The position numbers and the translations under genes are program-made. The notes below the pieces were generated by a model. It was not told the origin of the DNA. It saw nothing but the letters and a program-made list of their open reading frames with translations, and did no database searches. Below, piece after piece: positions 1 through 9,814 of a stretch of DNA of 64,000 nucleotides (its first letter is position 1; the number at the start of each line of letters is the position of its first letter). Source of the stretch: CAMLJR01 sp964631955 (GTDB lineage: Bacteria > Pseudomonadota > Gammaproteobacteria > Pseudomonadales > CAMLJR01); NCBI GenBank assembly GCA_964631955.1, contig CAZWBA010000001.1, forward strand, positions 248,001-312,000, given 5' to 3'.

Positions 1-48
1 CCGAAAAAAAAACGCAAACGCCTCTCCGCCGGTAATCCCGAAACCACT

Positions 49-513
49 ATGGCGGAACTCGCCACCGCGGGCGTGCTACGCCGTATCGCCGCGCTGATTT
101 ACGACGCGTTTCTTTTATTTGGCTTGCTGGTGGTACCGCCTTTCATCGTGACGGCGATCATGAGCCCGTCGCAAAATATGCCGCAGGGCAGCGTCACCCA
201 CGATCTTCCTCTCATTGCGCCCAAACCGGTGCTGCTCGTTTATATGGTCGCGGTGGTTGTCGGCTTTTACGTTTATTTCTGGCGCAAGTCGGGGCAGACA
301 CTGGCGATGCAGGCGTGGCGAATTCGGGTCGACAGCAATACCGGCGGACGTCCGACCTGGCAGCAATGCGCCGTGCGCTCGGCGGTCGGGTTGATTTCGC
401 TGCTATGCGGCGGACTGGGTTACTGGTGGATATGGATCGATAAGCAGGGAGCGAGCTGGCACGATCGCGCCTCTAACACTCGTGTCGTGGTGCTGCCGAA
501 GAAGAAGGCTTGA
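49..513 (+). CDS. RDD family membrane protein
   Basis: The 154-residue product has the RDD-family pattern: an N-terminal RRIAALIYDAFLLFG segment holding the Arg and Asp that name the family, then about three hydrophobic helices (residues about 15-35, 62-80 and 105-128) and a short basic tail. RDD proteins are small inner-membrane proteins whose function is mostly unknown; some act in ion or osmolyte transport. The reading frame stays open upstream to the window edge (a lysine/arginine-rich stretch), so the true start may lie before base 1; the ATG at 49 is the first one visible. It converges on lptG and is separated from it by a hairpin-forming repeat. Confidence 0.8.
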   Translation: MAELATAGVLRRIAALIYDAFLLFGLLVVPPFIVTAIMSPSQNMPQGSVTHDLPLIAPKPVLLVYMVAVVVGFYVYFWRKSGQTLAMQAWRIRVDSNTGGRPTWQQCAVRSAVGLISLLCGGLGYWWIWIDKQGASWHDRASNTRVVVLPKKKA

Positions 514-529
514 AGCCGTAGCCGCTATT

Positions 530-598
530 GTCATGCTCCCGCGCAGGCGGGACTGGACTTGAACGCGGTTTATGGATTCCCGCCTGCGCGGGAATGAC
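530..598. repeat. Intergenic inverted repeat (CCCGCGCAGGCGGGA type)
   Basis: Arms at 530-552 and 578-598 are imperfect inverted copies built around CCCGCGCAGGCGGGA and end in GTCAT/ATGAC. The element fills the gap between convergent genes and could act as a bidirectional transcription stop. A shorter relative lies at 20702-20732. Similar hairpin repeats are scattered in many proteobacterial genomes; assigning this one to a named family would need a genome-wide count. Confidence 0.7.
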
Positions 599-608
599 AA
601 AAATAAAT

Positions 609-1667
609 TCAGCGCCGGCTCAGCAAAAACACCCCTGCCGCAAAACTCACCGCAATCGGTAGCAGCGACGCCAGGACGGGCGCAAATCCGAACACCATGC
701 TCGCCGGGCCGAGCATATCCTGACTGATGCGAAACACGATGCCGATCATCAAGCCCGTAAAGACCCGCGTACCCATCGACGATTGCCGCTGCGGCCCGAA
801 AATGATCGATGCCGCTACGAGCACGAGACTGACCGCCGCGAGCGGCTGCAATAATTTATTCCACAGCGCCAGTTCGTACTGACCCGCTTCCGAGCGCTGC
901 TCTTTCAGAAAAGAGACGTAGCGCCAAAGCCCGCTGATCGATAAATCGACGGGGTCCAGCACCAGAATATTGAGCAGCTCCGGCGATAGCTGCGTGTTCC
1001 AGCGCTGGCGCGGTGCTGTTCCGGAATCCACGCGGTCGCCGAGAAAATGCGTGGTGCGCACATCTTCCAGCAACCAGTGGTCGTCCTGATAAATCGCGCG
1101 CTGTGCAAAGGCAGCGGATTCGAGCTGACGCTTCGCATCGAGCGAAAAAATCGAAACACCGAACAGTTCGCCATTGGGCTGCACCGCATTGAAATGAATG
1201 AAACTGTTGCCTTCGCGATGCCACAAACCGTATTCGCTGATGCTGATATCTTTTTTCTGCAGCAGCATCGCACGATAACTCTGCGCCACCTGCTGACTTT
1301 TCGGCGCCACGAATTCGGCGACGAACAAACCGAATAGCGCCACCAGCAATGCGGGGCGCAATGCCATCCAGACGATGCGTGCGATCGAAACGCCGGCACT
1401 GCGAATGATGATCAGTTCGCTCGTGCTCGCCAGCGAACCGAGACCGGCCAGACAGCCGATCAGAATCGCGAACGGCAATAATTGCGCGAGATGCGCGGGC
1501 AGCGACAGCAAGGTGTAATACGCCGCCGGGCCGAGTGTGTAACGCCCCTCCATGTCGCCGCGCTGATCGATCAGACCGATGATCAGATCGAGCCCGACCA
1601 GCACCCCCAGAACCAGCAGGATCGCCGCAGCCACCTGCTGGGTGATGTAGCGCGTGATCAGTCTCAT
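609..1667 (-). CDS. lptG: LPS export ABC transporter permease LptG
   Basis: The product is about 352 residues. LptG pairs with LptF in the LptB2FG inner-membrane transporter that extracts lipopolysaccharide and feeds it to the periplasmic LptC-LptA bridge. The sequence begins MRLITRYITQQ and shows the family layout: three N-terminal helices (residues about 14-35, 60-80, 100-120), a central periplasmic beta-jellyroll region and three C-terminal helices. The ATG at 1667 is chosen because it overlaps the lptF stop codon in an ATGA junction; a longer frame to 1772 only adds residues lying within lptF. The pair is co-transcribed and translationally coupled. Identity is secure from architecture and partner. 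Confidence 0.95.
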   Translation of the reverse strand: MRLITRYITQQVAAAILLVLGVLVGLDLIIGLIDQRGDMEGRYTLGPAAYYTLLSLPAHLAQLLPFAILIGCLAGLGSLASTSELIIIRSAGVSIARIVWMALRPALLVALFGLFVAEFVAPKSQQVAQSYRAMLLQKKDISISEYGLWHREGNSFIHFNAVQPNGELFGVSIFSLDAKRQLESAAFAQRAIYQDDHWLLEDVRTTHFLGDRVDSGTAPRQRWNTQLSPELLNILVLDPVDLSISGLWRYVSFLKEQRSEAGQYELALWNKLLQPLAAVSLVLVAASIIFGPQRQSSMGTRVFTGLMIGIVFRISQDMLGPASMVFGFAPVLASLLPIAVSFAAGVFLLSRR

Positions 1668-2782
1668 GCCGCCGTTTCCACCGCTAAACGACGCGCGCGC
1701 CAGCGTCTGAGTTGATCGCCACCAAACAGCAGCAGCAGACCCAGCGCGAGGAAAATGCCGTGCACCCACCACAACCCCGGTTCAACGGGTATCTTCTGTT
1801 TGCCGATGGCATCGCGCGCCGAATTGAGCACGACGAGATAAATCATGAACAATAAAAATGCGGGAAATAATTTGCCATAACGGCCGCGCCGATGATCGGT
1901 GCGCGCGAGCGCGACGGCAGTCAGTGTCGACACGATGACCAGCAGCGGCAGCGATATGCGCCATTGCAGCGTCGCCTTCGATTCGGGCTGTTCCGAGCGC
2001 AGCAGTTCGCTCGTCGTCAACATGTCCTGCTTGCGATAAACCGGCGTCGACGCGGCGGTTTCCATCAATTGACCGAGCCTGGAAAAATCCATCAGCTGGA
2101 ATTCGCGCTCGCCGGGCTGGCCGAGATAACGCGTACCATCGCGCAGAATCAGAAATCGCTCGCCCGTTTCGGCATCGATTTCGGTATGCCCGCGCGCGGC
2201 CACCAGAATGACCTGACGCGATGAGCCGGTGCTGTCGGTGTGACGATCGGCCGCGAAAACATCGAGCATTTCGCCGGTATCGGGATCGATGCGATCGACA
2301 TAGGTCACGCGACCCTCTCCCTGATTGATGACGCGGAAACTGCCCGCCGCCAGCAGATCCAGCCCCGTGGCACTGCTCGCATCGCGCAGCATCTGTTTTA
2401 CTTTCAGCGTGGTATGCGGCGTCACCAGCAAGCTCGTGGCCCCGACCAGCACCGCAACCAGCGATGCCGACACTAACACCATCGCTAAAACGCGCCGGGG
2501 GCCGATACCGCAGGCGGCGATTACCGTCATTTCGCTATCGACATACAGCCGTCCCAGCACGAGCAGCACACTGACGAAAAATGCGAGCGGCATGATCAAT
2601 TCGAGAAAGCCGGGCAGGCGATACCCGATCACCGAAAATACCAGCCCGGGTGGCAGATCGCCGACTGCCGCAGAGCCTAGATAGGAAACGAGCCGGCTGC
2701 TGATGACGATAACGAGCAATGTCAGCGTCACCGCCAACATGGTTTGAAGAATTTCACGGGTGATGTAGCGAAATAAAATCAC
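1664..2782 (-). CDS. lptF: LPS export ABC transporter permease LptF
   Basis: The 372-residue product starts MILFRYITREIL, typical of LptF, and carries helices at residues about 12-32, 55-78 and 100-120, a long periplasmic domain (about 130-265) and three C-terminal helices. With LptG it forms the membrane part of the LPS extractor. It is the first gene of the lptFG operon and its stop overlaps the lptG start by four bases. The 196-bp region towards pepA must hold the divergent promoters of both units. It ends in a basic cytoplasmic tail (RRWRARR). No anomalies seen. Confidence 0.95.
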   Translation of the reverse strand: MILFRYITREILQTMLAVTLTLLVIVISSRLVSYLGSAAVGDLPPGLVFSVIGYRLPGFLELIMPLAFFVSVLLVLGRLYVDSEMTVIAACGIGPRRVLAMVLVSASLVAVLVGATSLLVTPHTTLKVKQMLRDASSATGLDLLAAGSFRVINQGEGRVTYVDRIDPDTGEMLDVFAADRHTDSTGSSRQVILVAARGHTEIDAETGERFLILRDGTRYLGQPGEREFQLMDFSRLGQLMETAASTPVYRKQDMLTTSELLRSEQPESKATLQWRISLPLLVIVSTLTAVALARTDHRRGRYGKLFPAFLLFMIYLVVLNSARDAIGKQKIPVEPGLWWVHGIFLALGLLLLFGGDQLRRWRARRLAVETAA

Positions 2783-2978
2783 TCAGCCATTTCCGATTCG
2801 CAGCGGCCATGAAACTCACCGCAAAATTTGCGTGCGCTGCCAGTTTTCAATTTATCGGACAGCGCTCTACACTAGGTTTTCAATTGAATTCATGCGCGTC
2901 GTGTTCGAGGTCGCGCGCTGCCGAGTCACGCGGCGCGATTATCCCGAAAAACTCACGATTTGTCTTGCGAGGCTAAAC

Positions 2979-4505
2979 ATGCAACTCAGCGGTAAAGCGA
3001 TTTCCAATCCCGAACAATTACGCAGCGCCTGCATTATTGTCGGCGTAACCCCTTATGCATCGACCACCAAGAGCGGCGGTTTGAGCGGCGCTGCAAAACA
3101 ACTCGACAAGGCGGCGGGCGGCGCCATCACCAAACTGCTAAAGCGCGGCGATATCAAAGGTGATTGGGCACAGACGTTATTGCTTCCCGCGCTCACCGGC
3201 ATCAAGGCCGAACGCGTTTTACTGATAGGCCTCGGCGACGGTGGCGCGGTGTCCGAAAGCGATTATCGCAAGCTCGTGCAGGCGGTGCTGAATGCCACCA
3301 TCGAATGCAAAGTCGATGAGGCGCACTGGCTGCTCGAAGGGATCAAAGTGAAGGATCGCGACGAGGCATGGCAGCTCACACAGCTCGCGCTGGCGCTGGC
3401 ATTGCGCGAATACCGCTACACCGAAACGCTGAGCAAGCCGAAACCTGCGCCGATACTCGCCCGCTTGATCGTCGCCAACGCGACGTCGGCCACCGCGCGC
3501 ACGGCGTTGCAGCGCGGCGCCGCGATCGGCCGCGGCATGAATGTCGCGCGCAATCTCGGCGATTTGCCGCCGAATATCTGCACACCTGCCTATCTGGCGG
3601 AGCGCGCAAAAGCGTTTGTCCGAAAGGCCGGCCGCAAGGGCAATAAGCTGAGCGCGAAAGTGCTCGATGAAAAAGCCATGCGCCAGCTCGGCATGGGCTC
3701 ACTGTTATCCGTGGCGGCGGGTAGCGACCAGCCGGCGAAATTAATCGTCATCGAATATAAGGGAAGCAAGAGCCGCGGCGGCAAACGCTCCGAACAGCCG
3801 CAGGTGTTGGTGGGCAAAGGCATCACCTTCGACAGCGGCGGCATCAGCATCAAGCCGGGCCCCAAAATGGACGAGATGAAATTCGATATGTGCGGTGCCG
3901 CCAGTGTATTTGGCACGCTGCACGCCATCGTCGAGCTGGAGCTGCCGATCAATGTCGTCGGCATCATTCCCGCTTCGGAAAACCTGCCGAGCGGACGCGC
4001 GACCAAGCCCGGCGATGTCGTCACCAGCATGTCGGGGCAGACCATCGAAGTTCTCAACACCGACGCCGAGGGCCGACTGGTTCTGTGCGACGCGCTCACT
4101 TACGCCGCCCGGTTCAAACCGGCAGCGGTGATCGATATCGCAACGCTCACGGGCGCCTGCGTGGTTGCGCTCGGCAAACATGCGAGCGGCCTGTTCAGCA
4201 ATCAGGACGATTTCGCGCAGGAGTTACTGGCGGCGGGACAGACCATCGGCGACCGCGCCTGGCAATTGCCGCTGTGGGATGAATACCAGAAACAGATCGA
4301 CAGCAATTTCGCCGATATCGCCAATGTCGGCGGACCTGGCGGCGGCAGCATCACCGCGGCGTGTTTCCTGGCGCGCTTCACCAGGGATTACCGCTGGGCG
4401 CATCTCGATATCGCGGGCACGGCGTGGGATGAAGGCTCAGCCAAAGGCGCGACGGGCCGCCCGGTCGGTCTGCTCACGCAATATCTCATCTCGCTTGGCG
4501 AATGA
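2979..4505 (+). CDS. pepA: Leucyl aminopeptidase (cytosol aminopeptidase, M17)
   Basis: The 508-residue M17 aminopeptidase hydrolyses N-terminal residues from peptides using two divalent metals; in enterics the same protein also binds DNA at xer sites and carAB. The family signature NTDAEGRL is at residues 360-367, and the metal-binding block KGITFDSGGISIKPG precedes it. The start at 2979 (MQLSGKAISN) follows a GCGAGG ribosome-binding site; upstream in-frame starts from 2832 lack one and would add an atypical basic leader. The gene is divergent from lptFG, as in many gammaproteobacteria, where pepA is followed by holC and valS; here the gene that follows is not holC. Confidence 0.96.
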   Translation: MQLSGKAISNPEQLRSACIIVGVTPYASTTKSGGLSGAAKQLDKAAGGAITKLLKRGDIKGDWAQTLLLPALTGIKAERVLLIGLGDGGAVSESDYRKLVQAVLNATIECKVDEAHWLLEGIKVKDRDEAWQLTQLALALALREYRYTETLSKPKPAPILARLIVANATSATARTALQRGAAIGRGMNVARNLGDLPPNICTPAYLAERAKAFVRKAGRKGNKLSAKVLDEKAMRQLGMGSLLSVAAGSDQPAKLIVIEYKGSKSRGGKRSEQPQVLVGKGITFDSGGISIKPGPKMDEMKFDMCGAASVFGTLHAIVELELPINVVGIIPASENLPSGRATKPGDVVTSMSGQTIEVLNTDAEGRLVLCDALTYAARFKPAAVIDIATLTGACVVALGKHASGLFSNQDDFAQELLAAGQTIGDRAWQLPLWDEYQKQIDSNFADIANVGGPGGGSITAACFLARFTRDYRWAHLDIAGTAWDEGSAKGATGRPVGLLTQYLISLGE

Positions 4506-4618
4506 TGCGAAGCGACAGAAATAGAAGCAGGACACGTAACGGATAAATCAATACGAGTCGGGCGGCACACGAATCGCCCGACTGCTAGATTGAGTGCAGT
4601 TGCCCGAGTATTCCGATC

Positions 4619-5131
4619 ATGTCAGACGACGACCAGCGCCCACCTTTCAATCGCCCTGCCGCGCATTTGCTCGACGAACTGGAGGCGATTCGCGGTTCAC
4701 TCACCGAAGGACTCGATATCGACGACGATACCGCGGGCGATATTCCGCTGCTCGACGATATGGTGATCCACAATCTCGACAGGAACGCCAGCCTGCTCGA
4801 TATCAGCCAGATTTTCGACGATCAGCTCAACGACGATCGTCACCGGGAAGAAATCGCCCCCGCATTGCAATCCATGCAGTTTCCGCGTTTCACGCTCGAT
4901 GTCACCATCAGCGACGATCCGGACATCGCACAGGACCCCTTCGCAAAAACGGTGGATGCGCCGCCAACAGCGGATGCTGCGCAACCGCAACGCCTTCGCC
5001 ACGATTACCACCGCGAAATGCTGATTCAGGAACTGATCGACGAATTCATTCCGCAAATCGAAGCCAGACTGCATGACCGTCTGTGCCAGCTCGACGACAT
5101 CGTGCTGCGACGCCTGAAGGACGTGAAATAA
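4619..5131 (+). CDS. Uncharacterised acidic protein between pepA and valS
   Basis: The 170-residue, strongly acidic product has no signal peptide or membrane segment. The N-terminal part (HLLDELEAIRGSL...IPLLDDMVI, residues about 14-45) and the C-terminal amphipathic helix (ELIDEFIPQIEARLHDRL, about 140-157) look conserved, with a low-complexity Asp/Pro linker between. It sits where holC (DNA polymerase III chi) is common, but shows no similarity to HolC that I can recognise. Comparable small proteins with an HLLDELESIR start occur next to holC/valS in pseudomonads (recollection, not searched). The long C-terminal helix suggests a protein-binding or oligomerising role. Function unknown. Confidence 0.75.
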   Translation: MSDDDQRPPFNRPAAHLLDELEAIRGSLTEGLDIDDDTAGDIPLLDDMVIHNLDRNASLLDISQIFDDQLNDDRHREEIAPALQSMQFPRFTLDVTISDDPDIAQDPFAKTVDAPPTADAAQPQRLRHDYHREMLIQELIDEFIPQIEARLHDRLCQLDDIVLRRLKDVK

Positions 5132-5323
5132 ACAACCCGCCGTTTTCGGCCACTGCGGCTGTCGTGGCCATTTCGAGAGTCGGGTTATACTGCCCGGCCT
5201 GACGGCAGCATCCATCCGTTCCATTGCACTCTCGCAATAGCAATAAGCTTCATTGCAACGAACCCAATCGTTAACGAGATGGGGCGCCACCATTTTTCTG
5301 ATTCAAGTGACGACTGCAACGCC

Positions 5324-6675
5324 ATGACCGACACCGCCGACAACCATTCCGGAAAAACGCCGACCGATTCTTCGAAACAGCCGACCGAGCTGGAAAAAAC
5401 CTTTCAGCCCGCCGACATCGAACGCAAGTGGTACGAGACCTGGGAAAACGCCGGCTATTTCGCGCCGGGCGCCAATGCCGCCAAAAACAGCAGTGGCGAT
5501 CCCTACTGCATCATGATTCCGCCGCCCAATGTGACGGGCAGCCTGCACATGGGTCACGGCTTTCAAAACGCGATCATGGATGCACTGATCCGCTATCACC
5601 GCATGCGCGGCAACAACACACTGTGGCAGGTCGGCACCGATCACGCCGGCATCGCGACGCAGATGGTGGTCGAGCGTCAACTCGAAGCGCAGGGCATTAA
5701 ACGCACCGAGCTCGGCCGCGAAAAATTCATCGAAAAAATCTGGGAATGGAAAGAACAATCGGGCGGCACGATTACGCGCCAATTGCGCCGTATGGGCGCC
5801 TCGACCGACTGGTCGCGCGAACGCTTCACGATGGACGAAGGTTTATCTAACGCCGTCACTGAGGTGTTCGTTCGTTTATACGAAGAGAAACTGATTTATC
5901 GCGGCAAGCGTCTGGTCAATTGGGACCCGGTTCTGCACACCGCGATTTCCGATCTCGAAGTGGTCAGCGAAGAAGAACAGGGATCGATGTGGCATTTCCG
6001 CTATCCGCTCGCCGATGGCAGCGGACATTTGGTGGTTGCAACGACGCGCCCCGAGACAATGCTTGGCGACACCGCGGTTGCGGTAAATCCTAACGATGAG
6101 CGCTATCGGCATTTGATCGGCAAGATGATTAAATTGCCGCTGACCGATCGGGAAATTCCGATCATCGCCGATGATTATGTCGATAAAGAATTCGGCACGG
6201 GCTGCGTGAAAATCACGCCCGCGCACGATTTCAACGACTATGAAGTCGGCAAGCGTCACCACTGTCCGCTCATCAACATCTTTACCGCCGATGCGATCAT
6301 CAACGACAACGCACCGGAAAAATATCGCGGCCTCGATCGCTTCGAAGCGCGCAAACAAATCGTCGCCGATTTCGAAGCGCTCGGCCTGCTCGAAAAAATC
6401 GAACCCCACACATTGAAAGTGCCGCGCGGCGATCGCACCAATGTCGTCATCGAACCGTGGCTTACCGATCAATGGTATGTCGATGCGAAAACCCTGGCGA
6501 AGCCTGCGATTGCCGCTGTTGAAAATGGCGATATCCAATTCGTGCCTCAGCAATACGAAAATATGTATTTCGCGTGGATGCGCGATATTCAGGACTGGTG
6601 TATTTCGCGGCAATTGTGGTGGGGCCATCAAATTCCCGCGTGGTACGACGTAAACATTGCCTTTATCGTCGTACC
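5324..6675 (+). CDS. valS: Valine--tRNA ligase, N-terminal part (cut by assembly gap)
   Basis: ValRS charges tRNA-Val and edits mischarged Thr. This part has the class I HIGH motif as PPPNVTGSLHMGHGF, the editing domain (TTRPETMLGDTAVAVNP) and the WWGHQIPAWYD block that precedes the KMSKS half. Genuine coding ends at about 6649; bases 6650-6675 are an inverted copy of sequence just beyond the gap and translate to nonsense. The start at 5324 (MTDTADNHSG) is preferred over 5279, but neither has a strong ribosome-binding site. Joining base 6649 to 6697 restores one frame and a protein of about 958 residues, close to the 951 of E. coli ValRS, so the gene is probably intact in the organism. Confidence 0.93.
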
Positions 6676-6685
6676 NNNNNNNNNN
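6676..6685. other. Assembly gap (ten N) with palindromic contig end
   Basis: Ten N separate two sequence ends that overlap: the eleven bases at 6639-6649 recur at 6686-6696. The last 25 or so bases before the gap are the reverse complement of bases just after it (one mismatch), so the left contig folds back on itself. This is a sequencing or assembly artefact rather than biology; the true distance is likely an overlap, not a gap. Confidence 0.95.
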
Positions 6686-8247
6686 CGTGGTACGACGATA
6701 AAGGCAATGTCTACGTCGGCCGCAGCGAAGCCGAAGTACGCGCTAAAAATAATCTGGGCGATATTGCGCTCAAGCGCGATGACGATGTGCTCGACACCTG
6801 GTTTTCATCGGCGTTGTGGACGTTCTCGACACTCGGCTGGCCCGAGCAGACCGCCGATTTAAAAACATTCCATCCGACCTCCGTGCTCGTGACCGGCTTC
6901 GATATTATTTTCTTCTGGGTCGCGCGCATGATCATGATGACGCTGCATTTCATCAAGGATGAAAACGGCAAATCGCAAGTGCCGTTCAAGACCGTTTATG
7001 TCCACGGTCTGGTGCGCGATGCCGAAGGTCAGAAAATGTCGAAATCGAAAGGCAATGTGCTCGACCCGATCGATTTGATCGACGGTATCGATCTCGAAAG
7101 TCTCGTGCAAAAACGCACGAGCGGCATGATGCAGCCGAAGCTCGCGGAGAAAGTCGAGAAAGCCACGCGTAAACAATTTCCTGAAGGGCTCGCTGCGTAC
7201 GGCACCGATGCATTGCGCTTCACCTATTACTCGCTCGCATCGACCGGCCGCGATATTAAATTCGACGTTGGCCGTATCGAAGGCTTCCGCAATTTCTGCA
7301 ACAAGATCTGGAACGCCGCGCGTTATGTTCTAGGCCAGTGCGAAGGACAGGATTGTGGCGCAGGTGATTACACTCTCAGCCTTGCCGATCGATGGATCAT
7401 TTCCTCGCTGCAACGCACCGAAGCGGAAATGGAAAAAGCCTTCGCAAGTTATCGTCTGGATTTCGCCGCGCAAACCATTTACGACTTTGTCTGGAATGAA
7501 TACTGCGACTGGTATCTGGAGTTATCGAAACCGGTGTTGTGGGATGCGAATGCGAGTGCCGCACAAAAAGCCGGCACGCGTCGCACATTGATTCGCGTGC
7601 TTGAAGCGACGCTACGTTTATTGCATCCGCTGATGCCATTCGTGACGGAAGAAATCTGGCAGCGTGTTGCACCGCTTGCAGGTCGTAGCGACGATTCGAT
7701 TAACAACGCAAAAACGATCATGCTGCAGGAATACCCGCGCTGCGCGGACGAGCGTATCGATCCGGTCGCGGAAGCGGATATCGCCTGGCTCAAGGCGGTC
7801 ATTCTCGGCGTGCGCAATATTCGCGGTGAAATGAATATTTCTCCGGCGAAAGAAATTGCATTGTTGTTGCGCAATGGCGATCCCGACGATCGTCGTCGTG
7901 CGAATGAAAACGCGGCGTTCCTGAAAAAGCTCGCGAAGCTGTCGTCGATCGAATGGCTGGACGCCGGCGCGGAGCCGCCGCCAGCTGCCACCCAGCTCGC
8001 GGGGGCGATGGAACTGCTGGTGCCGATGGCGGGCCTCATCGATAAAAACGCCGAGCTGGCGCGTTTGAACAAGGAAATCGATAAGCTCACCCAGGAAATC
8101 GCACGGCTCGATACCAAGCTCGCCAATCCGGGCTTCACCGATAAGGCGCCCGCCGAAGTTGTCGCTAAAGAGCGCGAGAATTTGGCCGCGAAGCGACAGG
8201 CAGTGGCACAGTTGCAGGAACAGCAGCAGCGCATCGCCACGCTATAG
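6686..8247 (+). CDS. valS: Valine--tRNA ligase, C-terminal part (cut by assembly gap)
   Basis: Coding resumes in frame from about 6688 as WYDDKGNVYVGRSEAEVRAKN, the expected continuation of the upstream half. The KMSKS ATP-binding motif is present (GQKMSKSKGNVLDPID), followed by the anticodon-binding helical domain and the characteristic C-terminal coiled coil (ELARLNKEIDKLTQEIARLD and the Ala/Gln-rich tail) that contacts the tRNA-Val elbow. The frame differs from the upstream part only because the gap has arbitrary length. Nothing else is damaged. Confidence 0.93.
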
Positions 8248-8639
8248 GGAAAATCGCAAAGCTGTAATCGTCAGCGTGATCAAGTTCCCGCCACGCTGTC
8301 GATTACGTAAAATTAATTTGTTACCGCCGTTTTTTTCCGCCAACCTGCGCGCCACAGGCTACGCAAAATAATAAAACGCTGGGTTGTAACGATGTTGGCG
8401 GATGTTCATTCAACCTTTCTTCGCTATGCAGGGCACAGCTCCTGCAACAGTGATCCTTCAGTCGTTCTCTCTCCATTTTCCAACTTGTGTCCAGTTCGCG
8501 AGTCTTTGACCTCGCCTCGTTTTTCGATGGGGAGTCAGTCGAAAAGCCTTTCGTGAAATCGCGGTACCGATCTGTCATCGCAAAAGGGACAGAGGGTTAA
8601 TTCACAATAACAACAGCAGTGTTTCAAGAGGATGCGGAT
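8248..8639. other. Gene-free region: valS 3' end and leader of the cold-shock gene
   Basis: This 392-base stretch holds no convincing coding frame. Its proximal part is AT-rich (8300-8345, with a T-run followed by GC-rich sequence) and could end valS transcription. The rest leads into the cold-shock gene; long structured 5' leaders are usual for cspA-type mRNAs. No conserved cold box was recognised by eye. Confidence 0.4.
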
Positions 8640-8852
8640 ATGTCTGATCGTATCAAGGGAATCGTTAAGTGGTTCAATAACGCCAAAGGTTTTGGTTTTA
8701 TTACGCACGATGGCGGCGAAGATGTGTTCGTGCACTTCCGCTCGATTCGTGGCGATGGTTATCGCACCTTGACGCAGGGACAACAGGTGGAATTCGCGCT
8801 GCAGCAAGGCCCCAAAGGCCTGCATGCCGAAGATGTGGACAAGGTTTCCTAA
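8640..8852 (+). CDS. Cold-shock-domain protein (CspA family)
   Basis: The 70-residue single-domain cold-shock protein binds single-stranded RNA/DNA and melts mRNA secondary structure. RNP1 (KGFGFI) and RNP2 (VFVHF) are both complete, and the start GIVKWFNNAKGFGF is canonical. ATG 8640 follows AAGAGGATGCGGAT; an upstream in-frame start at 8619 adds seven atypical residues and would swallow this ribosome-binding site. It converges with the diguanylate cyclase gene and the last four bases overlap its stop codon. Which csp paralogue it is cannot be told from sequence alone. Confidence 0.93.
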   Translation: MSDRIKGIVKWFNNAKGFGFITHDGGEDVFVHFRSIRGDGYRTLTQGQQVEFALQQGPKGLHAEDVDKVS

Positions 8853-9814
8853 CTTTCCGCGCCGGAAAATATTTGCGTCTGATTACGGCCAGAGCCTTTG
8901 GCGACATACAGGGCTTTATCGGCCTGCTGCACCCATTGATGTGTAGTCTCGGTTTCCCCGGTTAATTCGGAGATGCCGAGGCTGACAGTAAACTGCACCA
9001 CCTCGTGCGCCGGACCCAGTACCGATTTCGATGCGATCGCTTTGCGCAGGCGTTCGCAGAAAATCAGCGCGCCCTCTTTCGGCGTATTCGGCAGAATCAC
9101 CACAAACTCTTCTCCGCCGTAACGTCCGCAGATATCGACTTCGCGGGACACATCGCGCAATGTTCGCGAAACCAGGCGAATCGCCTCATCGCCGGTTTGA
9201 TGACCGTGGTTATCATTGATGTGCTTGAAGTGGTCGATATCGAACATGACGAGTGAAACCTGCAGATTCGCGCGCCGCGCACGTTCCCACTCCTCGTGCA
9301 GGCGCTCCTCCCAGTATCCGCGCGTCAACAAGTTGGTCAGCCGGTCGGTGCGGCTCAGCTGGAGCAATTCCGCCTGCGCCTGCTCCAGCGCCTGTCGCAT
9401 CATCGCGCTCTCCGTTACGTCGTAAACCACGATGCCCATGCGCTCGACCTTGTCGTTGGCGGCGCGCAGCGGCACGAACATCACATTCTGATACATGATC
9501 TCGACGTTGTAATGAATAGGCAGATGTAACGGAAAGCGGAACAGATAGGGGCGCTCCTCCCACGTCGTGTACACAGGAATGCCGAGTTCGAATACGGTCT
9601 GAAGCCGGCGCCACAGCCACTGCTCGGGCAGATCCGCGAACAACTCCATGATGGATTTGCCCATCGCATTTTCTGAGCGGATACCGCTGTGCGCCTGCAT
9701 GAAGCGGTTGAAAACCTCCACCCGCAGCGAGCGATCGAGAACGACGATGCCGATATTGGAGCTCTGGATGACGTCGAGCAGCCAGTGCAGTTCCTTGAAG
9801 TCGTTGGCATCCAT
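8849..9814 (-). CDS. PAS-domain diguanylate cyclase
   Basis: The 321-residue protein has a PAS-like sensor domain (residues about 10-140), a short coiled linker (MMRQALEQAQAELLQLSRTD) and a GGDEF domain. The catalytic motif is RYGGEEF, an active form, and the RxxD inhibitory site (REVD, five residues upstream) is intact, so c-di-GMP synthesis with product feedback is expected. There is no membrane segment: it is a soluble cyclase. The ATG at 9814 shares one base with the stop of the upstream CheC-like gene, so the two are translationally coupled, suggesting that the chemotaxis-type protein modulates or accompanies the cyclase. Confidence 0.92.
   Translation of the reverse strand: MDANDFKELHWLLDVIQSSNIGIVVLDRSLRVEVFNRFMQAHSGIRSENAMGKSIMELFADLPEQWLWRRLQTVFELGIPVYTTWEERPYLFRFPLHLPIHYNVEIMYQNVMFVPLRAANDKVERMGIVVYDVTESAMMRQALEQAQAELLQLSRTDRLTNLLTRGYWEERLHEEWERARRANLQVSLVMFDIDHFKHINDNHGHQTGDEAIRLVSRTLRDVSREVDICGRYGGEEFVVILPNTPKEGALIFCERLRKAIASKSVLGPAHEVVQFTVSLGISELTGETETTHQWVQQADKALYVAKGSGRNQTQIFSGAES

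Noticed and set aside
4619..5131. HolC (DNA polymerase III chi) by position
   Set aside because: No recognisable HolC sequence features; acidic and low in complexity in the middle.
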